This document shows positions 11,010-21,121 of a DNA stretch of 64,000 bases, in pieces. A program made the translations under genes and the position numbers. The notes under the pieces are model-generated. The model saw only the letters and a list, made by a program, of their open reading frames with translations, was not told where the DNA came from and ran no database searches. How positions within the stretch are numbered: the first letter of the stretch is position 1; each line of letters begins with the position of its first letter. The stretch is taken from positions 186,001-250,000 of the forward strand of contig JAKOGI010000526.1 of assembly GCA_029747015.1 (NCBI GenBank), read 5' to 3'. The DNA comes from Carnegiea gigantea. Lineage: Eukaryota > Streptophyta > Magnoliopsida > Caryophyllales > Cactaceae.

Positions 11010-11730
11010 TGGCTTAGAAACATCTTATAAACCAAATAGGTTTGCTAACACGTAAATCAACTTCGTAAATAACTTAAAAGCTTCTTATAGACGTAATAAG
11101 TTTATTAACACGTAAATCGACTACCTTTTAAATTTAAAATCTTCTTAAAAACGTAATAAGCTTGTAAATACGTAAACCGACTTCGCTTTAAACTTAAAAG
11201 TTTTTTATAAACGTAATAAGCTTCGTCAACACGTAAAACGACTTTACTTTTAACTTAAAAGTTTCTTATAAATGCAATACGTTTAGTAATTCGTAAAACG
11301 ACTTCATTTTCAACTTAAAAGCTTCGTATAAACGTAATCGGTTTGCTAACTCGTAAAACGACTTTATTTTCAACTTAAAAGCTTTGTATAAATGTAATAA
11401 GTTTGCTGAATCCTAAAACGAATTCTTTTCTAACTTATAAGCTTCGTATAAATATAATAAGTTTGCTAAATCATAAAACGACTTAGTTTTCAACTTAAAA
11501 GCTTCTTATAGGTGTAAAACGTTTGCTAGTTCATAAAAAGATTTCGTTTCTAACTTAAAAGCTTCTTATGAACGTAATTCGTTTACTAAATCGCAAAACG
11601 ACTTAGCTTCTAACTTGAATACTTCTTGTAAATGTAATAAATTTGCTAAATCGTAAAGCAATCTTGTTTTTAACTTAAAAGTTTCTTAATAACGTAATAC
11701 GTTTGTTAATTCGTGAAACGAAACCCATTT
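11010..11730. repeat. 60-bp minisatellite, about 12 copies (E2 left LTR)
   Basis: Successive 60-base segments repeat the pattern CTTAAAAGCTTCTTATAAACG, TAATAAGTTTGCTAAATCG, TAAAACGACTTCGTTTTCAA. The period is exactly 60 for about 12 units, with 10-30% change between units. It is matched by an array in the right LTR (about 18110-18840), so it predates the insertion of E2. Confidence 0.9.
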
Positions 11731-14014
11731 GGAACTTAAAGTACTTAGTTAGCGTTTAACTCAAACTAGGTTCGTAATAAAACCCTCAATTGTCATTTTA
11801 TAACTCGTTTCGACCCCTTTTAAAACTCAAAGGAGTGCGTAAAAATAACTGAATGCTTAAAACGTTCCAACTTGTTATTATTCGAAAATTTAAGGTACTT
11901 GGCTTATTTATAAGGTAAGCAAGTGTTCTTCGTAAACTTTCAACCTAAACGCTTCTTAAAATATAATGGTTTTACATGCTCGTAGCTTGAAACTCAATAG
12001 AGACCTAAGCAAGCAACTAGTATATAAATTAGCTAAACTTCATAATTAGCACCTTAAGGTACTCTTTTCCAGGTCGTTTAAATTCTTTTAGACACAAGGA
12101 AAATTTAAAAACAAACCAATACTTTAAACATTTTCAAATTCACTTTTAGTTCACTTTTAAACGTCCTAAACCTATCGACTATTCAGTCGAGTTACTAACT
12201 GAATAATTCAACGATTTAGGACCTTTTTACGCCTTAGATGTTCTAACAAGGGAATAGACGACTGACAACTTAAAAGCATTTTCAAACGTGCAAAACAAAC
12301 TTTCTAAATGACCTTCTCTTTTGAAAACGTCTAAAGTTTCAAGAATTAATCACATAACGTCACGTAGCATATCAGGTGAAAAGGGTTCACACATAGCACA
12401 TTCATACACTTCATATCACAACTCGGTAAAATCTGCCCATTAAGCCACACATGGTCTCGCAATCCACACGATTGTGGAAATTCATAACCCTAACTCTCTC
12501 CTCACACAGCACCGACCATAAGAACCTCAAACCACTCAATAGTTCCACCTCGAGCCATCTCACTTCCAACTCGGTTTAATATTGTCATGAACAAACCAAT
12601 AATTCACAAAACCATCATATATAAGCATAGCATTCTCATCAATAGCCCAATATATAAATTAAATGCAGCTGTACTGATTTAGCGATAGCTTTGAAACAGA
12701 AACCGACATGCTTTACTAATGCCTTAATTCGCTCGATTAGCATCTTGAAACTTCAAAACATGATTCAAGGCTAATAAACTGATGAAGCGACAACGCTAAG
12801 GCCATAATCAGATTATCAATAATTTAGTGAACCTCCAAATTACCTAACCATTAATAATCCACAACAGTTGCACATGCAATTAACCCACAATTAACATCAT
12901 GTTCGTAATTTCCTCGATTTCAATTCTAAGTTCACCCAAACTGATTCCTAACCTCAAATCAATGTGTGATAACTAATTTAGTTAAAATTGTTGAAATTAA
13001 TAGTAATTTAGGAGGAAAGGAACCCTCACCTCGATTCCAAGCTAGGGTTTTATTTGAAGGCTTTGGGCTCGACCTTCGACACCCGAACACCTCCAATTTC
13101 CGACCTTGCCTAGTGGTCAAACGAGCAGCACGCGATTCACGCCCAAATTCCCAAAATTCGAACACTAAAACAGACCCAAACTCACTTACTGATTTGAGGT
13201 TCAATTGGGTGTTTGAAAGCAGCGATTTCTACCCTAATTTATAGAAAATTGAAGCAACTAAGAGGTGAATTGCGTGCCATACCTAGCGTGTGCATTCAAG
13301 CTCCGATTCGGCGCCTAGAACCGCCGAAAATGCGATTGGTTTGCTCGAAATTCTGCCCAGATTCACGCCAAATGGTGGCTAACTTGTAGGAGGGTCGGAT
13401 GGGTAGGTTTTGCATAGTGAAGTGGCGAAAATTCTCTGAAAATAGAGCTTGGAGACCATCGTTATGGTGGAGGAGAAGAGGAGGAAGAAGAAGATTGAGA
13501 GAGAGTGTGAGATGTCGTGAATGGGGGGGCTTGCGGCAGGGTGAGGAGGAATAAGGGGGTCACGCATAAATGACTAAAATGCCCTCCCTCTATTTTTTTT
13601 TGTCCCAAGCTTTTTCATATAAGGCATCGCTGATCTAATTCGTAACCCGAATTCTAAACCCAAATTGATAATATAACATTTCATCGATTACTTGTTCCCA
13701 GATACAGTCAAGTTTGATTAATAAACATCGAACTATATCTAAGGTTGACAACCTAATCATATTCGGGTTCCTAATCAATTTAATACTCGTTAGTAACCAT
13801 TAATAGCGTTCATTAGAAATCTTTTTGAAGGATTTTCAAAACTAATAATAATAATATTATTACTGGCAATAAAAATATTCTTTTTAGTAAAATCATCGCT
13901 CATATAAGCACGCTAATAATTAATATAACTCATATCGTTAAATAAAATAGGTTTTTATAACGTAAAAAGGCGTTACGGACCGCTTGACAAAAAACAAGGT
14001 ATGCGGGCCTTACA

Positions 14015-14030
14015 CACTCCCCCCTTAAAA
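14015..14030 (-). other. E2 polypurine tract
   Basis: Minus strand TTTTAAGGGGGGAGTG directly abuts the 3' LTR start (TGTAAGGCC). It is preceded by GAGGACGAAATTC, the common context of this tract in plant Tekay/Del elements. It would prime plus-strand DNA synthesis. Confidence 0.85.
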
Positions 14031-14110
14031 GAATTTCGTCCTCAAAATTGCTTACTTAGAGGAATTAATGGGGTATTTCACCTGCATTTCTTTCACAATC
14101 CAACTCACCT
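14031..14110 (-). pseudogene. E2 integrase/chromodomain tail scar
   Basis: Minus-strand translation gives RKVSWIVKEMQVKYP.., then after a stop GRNSFKRGE just before the PPT. This resembles the end of a chromovirus integrase, where a V.W......E.M...YP segment closes the chromodomain. It joins the gag C-terminal remnant without the rest of pol, which suggests an internal deletion of pol. Confidence 0.5.
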
Positions 14111-14259
14111 TACGCTTAGCTATTCATTCGATCTTCACGATAGCATTCCATCCTTAGATTTCTAGTCGTACCGAATCATCAGGGAGCGTTTTCCCCTACA
14201 CTAAAACAACTCAATCTCTACAACTATGATCGGTATGGCAAATAGTTTCTAAGGAAGAG

Positions 14260-14995
14260 GTTATGTAATGTTGCACACGCATCTCATGAGGTTTACTATT
14301 AAGTTCCTTCAGTTTCCATTGGCCGGCTTGCTTTCCTTTGTCCTGTTTCATCCCCTGTTTAAACCTCCTGAAGTTTCTATTTCCCTAAGAATTGAATCCT
14401 CCAGGGCCAAATTCCTCCTTTACTTGGTCCTTCTCTTTATTCTCAATCTCGATTTCGCTCATGATGTGGGCTATTTTCACCGCCCTCTGCTACATTTCCT
14501 GAAAGTTAGCATAGGCATACCTCACTATTATCTGCTTTATTTCTCTTTTAATCCTTGTTCAAAGTGGTCCATCCTCATTTCTTCAGTGGCTACTTGGTTA
14601 GGTGTAAGGCGGCTCAGCTCATTGAACTTTGCCGCATATTGTATTATGCTCATTTCTCCTTGCCTTAGGCATAAGAACTCTCGTTCCTTAGTTCTTCTTA
14701 TATTATGAGAGTAATATTGAGTGTCCATCAAGGCTTTCAGTTGGTTCCAGGTTAACACGGGTTCATCTGCTCTAAGTTTTAATTCAGCTTCTTTTTCAAA
14801 TTGATAGGCGGCCAGATGCATCTTGAATCCCTCAGGGCACTCCATGATTTCAAATAAGTTTTCCATCCTCCTGAGCCACTCCTCGCATACCATAGGGTCA
14901 GTTCCACCTTCAAACTTGGGAGGTTTAAGCTTATTAAACTAACATATCATCTCCATGGCAGTTAGTTCTGGTATGAGTTCGCGTCGCAGAGGCAT
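14260..14995 (-). pseudogene. E2 gag (Tekay/Del-like), one stop and later frameshift
   Basis: The likely start is the ATG at 14995 (MPLRRELIPELTAMEMIC), followed by an in-frame TAG, then KLKPPKFEGGTDPMVCEEWLRRMENLF. The open part is 14893-14537 (118 aa) and contains EKEAELKLRADEPVLTWNQLKALMDTQYY, REFLCLRQGEMSIIQYAAKFNELSRL and a final HFEQGLKEK. These are the standard blocks of the retrotransposon gag domain in Tekay/Del chromoviruses (capsid-like structural protein). After 14537 another frame continues as KRAVKIAHIMSEIE..FGPGGFNS..NFRRFKQGMKQDKGKQ, the gag C-terminal basic region. No CCHC knuckle was read. The protein cannot be made whole as it stands. Confidence 0.8.
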
Positions 14996-15049
14996 CTATC
15001 ACATAATTACACAAAGGATCACTTAGTTCTAATTTCAACTAAGGGTTAA

Positions 15050-16045
15050 CACGCAACTGCTTTAAGGCTAATAGGGGTAGCTTCCTTGGCCTTCCTCTAT
15101 CCCACTTATAGGCCCGCAGGGCAATGCTCTCACACCTTTGCAAGTGCAGTTGTATCCTTTCTCTTGATGTGACCAATCATCTAAGCCTTACTCCCCTCAT
15201 CTTATGCTCTTTAGGCATCACTCATGCTTTCTCTCTAAAAACTTTATTACTAATCTCATCCAATCTTACGTAACTACACATCAATCCAATTCTGCTCATC
15301 TCTCCTATAACCTGGGATCTTCTTATAATACAACACTCTAAACGTATGCCTTCATTTTTGTCATCCTAGCCTTATGTTGTGAAGCCAATGTCCTCATTGA
15401 TATCTTCATTGCCTTTTGTGATCAATCTAAGTATTTAAACTTCTTAATCTTCGGTATCATCATATCAATGGTGACTTCCCCCTGTGCCTCTTCATTCTTT
15501 TCACTTGACATACATTTGAAGTACTAAATCTAAAACCTTTAGGCTCCAAAATACGTATCTACTTTTCTAACATATTGTTAGGTTCCTTCGAGTGTCTCTC
15601 TATTAAGACAATGTAGATAGCAAACAACATTCACCATGGTATTTCATCCTACATGTCATTTATGAACTCATCCGAGATGATTGAAAAAGGGCTTAAAGTC
15701 AATCCTTGATATAACCTAATATCAACAAGGAAGTCCTTTAGGTCTCTTTCTACCATCCTAATCCTTAGTCTCTGCTCTCTCATACATATCTTCAATAAAC
15801 ATAATAAAAAGGTAAATAATTCTTTCTTCACAACTCCAACGGACTTCTCAAGGTACCCTATTACAAGCCTTCTCAATATAAATGAACACCATATGCAAAT
15901 CCTTTTCTTCTACCCCTCTAGAATTTCACAAGTCATCTTATAAGATTCACTACTTCTATAGTTGATCTTCTTGCAATGAAACCAAACCGCTTCACAAAAA
16001 TTAGAGTCCCCCTCCTCAATCTTTTCCCCATTATCCATTGCATGC
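15050..16045 (-). pseudogene. LINE reverse-transcriptase 3' fragment inside E2
   Basis: Minus-strand translation across frames shows blocks typical of plant non-LTR (RTE-like) elements: FGFIARRSTIEVVNLIR (about 15990-15940), KDLHMVFI-like text then ACNRVP (about 15915-15850), DIRLYQGLTLSPFSIISDEFIND (within 15735-15655), LEPKGFRFSTSNVCQVKR (about 15565-15505), EVTIDMMIPKIKKFKYLD (about 15480-15425) and HKMRGVRLR..TSREKDTTALAKV (about 15215-15135). The RT finger part and endonuclease are absent, so it is 5'-truncated. It lies between the E2 primer site and gag, where an LTR element would have only a leader. It has many stops. Confidence 0.75.
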
Positions 16046-16292
16046 CAGAATATAGCCACATTCCATACGGCCAGCCAGAGAGGTAGATAAACTCGGCCGA
16101 CGATGAGGAAAACTATCCTACACTACCAATGAGATGGTAAGGGAAGCACTGGCATATACATACATATTATAAATTATACACTTGTTAATACAAGTAACAC
16201 CAGGCAAGACATGATCACATAGACACATAAGTCACATATCTTCACATAGCATATGCCTATTATGCTATCTAAATGCATAATGCAAACCTATG

Positions 16293-16304
16293 GATCTGAT
16301 ACCA
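16293..16304 (-). other. E2 primer binding site (initiator tRNA-Met type)
   Basis: Minus strand TGGTATCAGATC directly next to the 5' LTR end. Ten of 12 bases match TGGTATCAGAGC by position and the first ten are identical. It fixes the 5' LTR as the right-hand copy and the element strand as minus. Confidence 0.85.
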
Positions 16305-17699
16305 CCTAACGCCCCCAACTTAAGGAGAGTCACACCGCAAGGACTTCCTAGAGGGAAATCCTTAAGGCTCTGAAAGTTCCAAGGTTTGGATTAGCATTTA
16401 GATAGTCATTCTAAAATAAAACTGCCAGAGTTTCCCCTGTTTTAGCAACATTTTATGGTCTTAGCTCAGCTCAGGGTACCTATAAACTGGTAATAAGGTA
16501 TAACATATGCTAAAATAACCCAAGTTTACTGCCTCGGGCCAACCGCCCAGATCACTAACGATCAAACAACTAAAACAAGGGTCAGAATGCTACATATACA
16601 TGTACAAAGCCTACTACATGCTTTCACATAAAACAATAACTTAAAAATTTACAACATGGTAGGCATCAGACACTTTGCAAAGCTGGCAAAGACTTCTGAG
16701 GGGTCGGCAGCAAAACAACATTAAAGGATCACTTATACCTACTCAAAATGAACCTAGGGAAAAGGGAAACAATAAAGGGATGAGCAACCACACGCTCGGT
16801 GAGAATTCCCCTACTCCTTAAAACCTAAAATAGTTGCAGGCAATAATACTAATAATAGCCACATATCACGCATTCATACTTTACTATCATATTAGGCAAT
16901 CAAAATCCCCAGAGAAAGATCACCATCCTTAAAATTTCATTCTAACCCCTCAACTCGTTTCTAGGCCCTCAACGACCAAGCTTCCCTACTAACAAATAGT
17001 TAGTCAGATAATCAAACAAGCAACAAGGATTGAGTTTGAAGCTTTCAAACATACTTTTGAAAACGCAGTGACTCTTCATATATTTCAAGATTGGTTTATA
17101 ATTCATGCCAACTTCTTTAAAGCTTATAATTCTTTCTAAAAGTACTCAAAACATCTAAGCTGGTAAGAAAGACTTGGTAAGAAACATTCTTTCATCGAAT
17201 ATGCACATTAAAAAGCTTGAATGTACGATGCATTACTAGGATGTAACTATACTTCGTTTGAAACTTCATTTAAACTATACTTAGAAACTCATTCATAAAA
17301 TATGTGCAGGGTATGCACCTTTGAAATCTTTCTTTCTTTTCTTAAAAACACTTTAGTTAGTCCCTTGAGGCTCATATTTTTTAAAAGAAACTTCTTTCAA
17401 ATTGGTCCTCCGATGACCCTTATAAGCTTTTCAAATCTCGTTCAATATGGCCTCGTAATGGCCCTTGTAAATCTTTCTTTTCTGAAATACATAAAAAGGT
17501 AAAATGCCAACTTCTTTTCTTACTTACTAGAAACTTACTCATAGCATAAAAACATCTTATTGTGCTGGCTAGGGGAGATTTACACTGCCCCTAAGTGAGA
17601 TCGTCACTCATAACTTACGTTATCCCCGGGGTATACGTACATAACTATTGGCCAAAACGCGTCTCAGCAGATAAACTCAAACTTCGATACTATCTTCTG

Positions 17700-17970
17700 T
17701 GGGGCAACAGCTCACACCAAGATAATCATATCTTGTATCCAGTCCCCCTCAAGATTTTCTTATGCGTCACACATCATAACTTATCTAGGGAACAGCTCAC
17801 ACCAAGATAATTTATATCTTGAGTCCAGTTCCCAGGAACAGCTCACACCAAGATAATTAATATCTTGAGTCCAGTTCCTAACATTTCCTTAGGGGGGAAT
17901 AGCTCACGCCATCTTTCTGTCTAGTTTCTAAGAACAGCTCACACCACGATAATTCATATCTTAAAAATAG
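17700..17970. repeat. Hairpin-unit tandem array (E2 right LTR)
   Basis: Copy of the array at 10600-10870: GGAACAGCTCACACCAAGATA paired with TATCTTGAGTCCAGTTCC in five units. The centre-less variant sits in the same place (near 17890-17930). Confidence 0.85.
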
Positions 17971-18109
17971 GTCGTAACCTTGGCCAATTACCTAGAACTT
18001 CTTAGTCTTTAAAATCGTATTTCACTACTCTTCTTCTGTTGCTTACTTTGTTGAAGTCTTACTTTTAAACAAAACGACCATAACCTTTCGAAATGTTTAT
18101 AGCTTATTC

Positions 18110-18840
18110 GTTTTTGGCTTAGAAACATCTTATAAATGGAACAGGTTTACTAACACGTAAATCAACTTCATAAATAACTTAAAAGCTTCTTATAGACGTA
18201 ATAAGTTTATTAACACGTAAATCAACTACCTTTTAAACTTAAAACCTTCTGAAAAACGTAATAAGCTTGTAAATACATAAACCGACTTCCCTTTAAACTT
18301 AAAAGCTTCTTATAAATGTAATAAGCTTAGTCAATACGTAAAACGACTTTACTTTTAACTTAAAAGTTTCTTATAAATGTAATACGTTTAGTAATTCGTA
18401 AAACGACTTCGTTTTCAACTTAAAAGCTTCGTATAAAGGTAATAAGTTTGCTAAATCGTAAAACGACTTCGTTTTCAACTTAAAAGCTTTTTATAAACAT
18501 AATAAGTTTGCTAAATCATAAAACGACTTCGTTTCTAACTTATAAGCTCCGTACAAACGTGACAAGTTTGCTAAATCGTAAAAGGACTTCGTTTTCAACT
18601 TAAAAGCTTCTTATAGGTGTAAAACGTTTGCTAGTTCGCAAAAAGATTTCATTTCTAAAAGCTTCTTATGAACGTAATACGTTTACTAAATCGTAAAACG
18701 ACTTAGCTTCTAACTTAAATACTTCTTGCAAACATAATAAATTTGCTAAATCGTAAAACGATCTTGTTTTTAACTTAAAAGTTTCGTAATAACGTAATAT
18801 GTTTGCTAATTCGTAAAATGAAACCTATTTGGAACTTAAA
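18110..18840. repeat. 60-bp minisatellite (E2 right LTR)
   Basis: Same 60-bp unit as 11010-11730, about 12 units. A short deletion in one unit near 18650 shifts the phase by about 10 bases. Confidence 0.9.
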
Positions 18841-21121
18841 GTATTTAGTTAGTGTTTAACTCAAACCAGGTTCGTAATAAAACCCTTAATTGTCATTTTA
18901 TAACTCGTTTCAACTCCTTTTAAAACTCAAAGGAGGGCGTAAAAATAAACTGAATGCTTCAAACGTTCTAACTTGTTATTATTCGAAAATTTAAGGTACT
19001 TGGCACGTTTATAAGGTAAACAAGTTTTCTTCGTAAACTTTCAACGTAAACACTTCTTAAAATATAATGGTTTTACATGCTCGTAGCTTGAAACTCAATA
19101 GAGACCTAAGCAAGCAACTAGTATATAAATTAGCTAAACTTCATAATTAGCACCTTAAGGTGCTCTTTTCCAGGTCATTTAAATTCTTTTAAACACAAGG
19201 AGAATTTATAAACAAATCAATGCCTTAAACATTTTCAAATTCACTTTTAGTTCACTTTTAAACGTCCTAAACCTATCGACTATTCGGTCGAGTCACTAAC
19301 TGAATATTTCGATGATTGAGGACCTTTTTAACCTTAGACGTGCTTATAAGCGAATCGATGACTGACAACTTAAAAGCATTTTCAAACGTGTAAAACAAAT
19401 TTTCTAAACGACCTTTTCTTTTTAAAGACATCTAAAGTTTCAACAATTAATCACATAGCGTCACGTACCATATCGGGGGAAAAGGGTTCACACATAGCAC
19501 ATTCATACACTTCATATCACAATTCTATAGAATATGCCCATTAAGCCACACATGGCCTCGTAATCCACACGATTGGGGTAATTCACAACCCTAACTCCCT
19601 CCTCACACAGCACCGACCACAAGAATCTCATACCACTCAATAGTTCCACCTCGGGCCATCCAACTTCCAACTCGGTTTGATATTGTCATGAACAAACCAA
19701 TAATTCATAAAACCATCACATATAAGCATAGCATTCTCATCAATAGCCCAATATATAAATTAAATATAGCTATACTGATTTAGCTATAGCTTCGAAACAG
19801 AAACCAACGTGCTTTGCTAATGCCTTAATTCACTCGATTAGCATCTTTAAACTTCAAAACATGATTCAAGACTAATAAACTGACGCAACGACAATGCTAA
19901 GGTGATAATCAAATTATTAATAATTTAGCAAACCTCCAAACTGCCAAGCCATTAATAATCCACAATAGTTGCACATGTAATTAAGCCACAATTAACATCA
20001 TATTTGTAATTTCCTCGGTTTCAATTCTAAGTTCACCCAAACTGATTCCTAAACTCAAATCAACATGCGATAACTAATTTAATTAAAATCATTGAAATTA
20101 ATAGTAGTTTGGGAGGAAAGGAACCCACACGTTGATTCCAAGCTAGGGTTTCGCTTGAAGGCTTTGGGCTCGACTTTCGGCACCCGAAAACCTCCGATTT
20201 CCGACCTTGCCCAGTGGTCAAACGAGCAGCACACGATTCACACCCAAATTCCTAAATTCAAACTCTAAAACAGACCCAAACTCACTTAGTGATTTGAGGT
20301 TGAATTGGATATTTGAAAGCAGTGATTTCTACCCTAATTTATAGAAAATTAAAGCAACTAAGAGGTGAATTGTGTGGCCATACCTGGGGTGTCCATTCAA
20401 GCTCCGATTCGGCACCCAGAACCATCAGAAACATGGTAGGTTTGCTTGAAACTCTGCCTAGCTTCGCACCAAATGGTGGCTAACTTGTAGGGGGGTTGGA
20501 TGGGTAGGTTTTGCATAGTGAAGTGGCAAAAATTCTTTGAAAATGGAGCTTGGAGGCCATGGTTGTGGTGGAGAGGAGGAGGAAGAAGAAGACTGAGAGA
20601 GAGTCCGAGACGTCGTGAATGGGGGGGTTCGCGGCAGGGTGAGGAGGAATAAGGGGTTCACGCATAAATGACTAAAATGCCCTCCCTCTTTTTTTTTTTT
20701 TTTTGTCCCAAGCTATTTCATATAAGACATTGCTAATCTAATTCGCAACCCGAATTCCAAGCCCAAATCGATAACATAACATTTCATCGATTACTTGTTC
20801 CCAGATACAGTCAGGTTCGATTTAATAAACATCGAACTATATCTAACATTAACAACCTAACCGTATTCGGGTTCCTAATCGATTTAATACTCATTAGTAA
20901 CCGTTAATGGCGCTTCTTAGAAATCTTTGAAGGATTTTCAAAACTAATAGTAATAATATCATTACTGGCGATAAAAATATTCTTTTTAGTAGGATCATCG
21001 CTCATATAAGCACGTTAATAATTAATTTAACTCATATCGTTAAATAAAATAGGTTTTTATTACGCAAAAAGGCGTTATGGACCGCTTAATAGAAAATAAG
21101 GTACGCGGGCCTTACATTCTG

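Larger units (their letters stand above)
9214..14014 (-). repeat. E2 3' LTR
   Basis: Starts TGTAATGCCCCC, ends GCGGGCCTTACA. It contains a hairpin-forming tandem array (about 10600-10870) and a 60-bp minisatellite (about 11010-11730). A CT-rich block on the minus strand near 13420-13560 lies about 560 bp from the 5' (U3) end. Frames such as 10195-10425 also occur in the other LTR only because the LTR is duplicated; they show no protein signature. Confidence 0.9.
9214..21116 (-). mobile_element. E2: complete gag-only LTR element with 4.8-kb LTRs (TR-GAG type)
   Basis: Two direct repeats (9214-14014 and 16305-21116, 4801 and 4812 bp) flank only 2.29 kb of internal DNA. The target duplication TTCTG is exact at 9209-9213 and 21117-21121, inside the E3 LTR. 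On the minus strand the internal order is PBS (16304-16293), a LINE RT fragment (about 16045-15050), gag (14995 to about 14260), a short integrase/chromodomain tail remnant (about 14110-14031) and PPT (14030-14015). There is no protease, RT, RNase H or integrase core, so movement would need a helper element. The LTRs differ at roughly one base in ten by eye, so this is not a recent insertion. Confidence 0.88.
16305..21116 (-). repeat. E2 5' LTR
   Basis: Begins CCTAACGCCCCC (terminal TG changed to CC) and ends GCGGGCCTTACA. It is collinear with 9214-14014 along its whole length. It holds the hairpin array at about 17700-17970, the 60-bp minisatellite at about 18110-18840 (one unit shortened near 18650) and a CT-rich minus-strand block near 20480-20640. 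Confidence 0.9.

Noticed and set aside
11010..11730. Could the 60-bp periodic array be a CRISPR array?
   Set aside because: The whole 60-bp unit repeats with no unique spacers, in plant LTRs; it is a minisatellite.
12966..13244. A 92-aa plus-strand frame with an overlapping antisense frame
   Set aside because: It lies in the E2 LTR and is broken in the other LTR copy (20107-20340).
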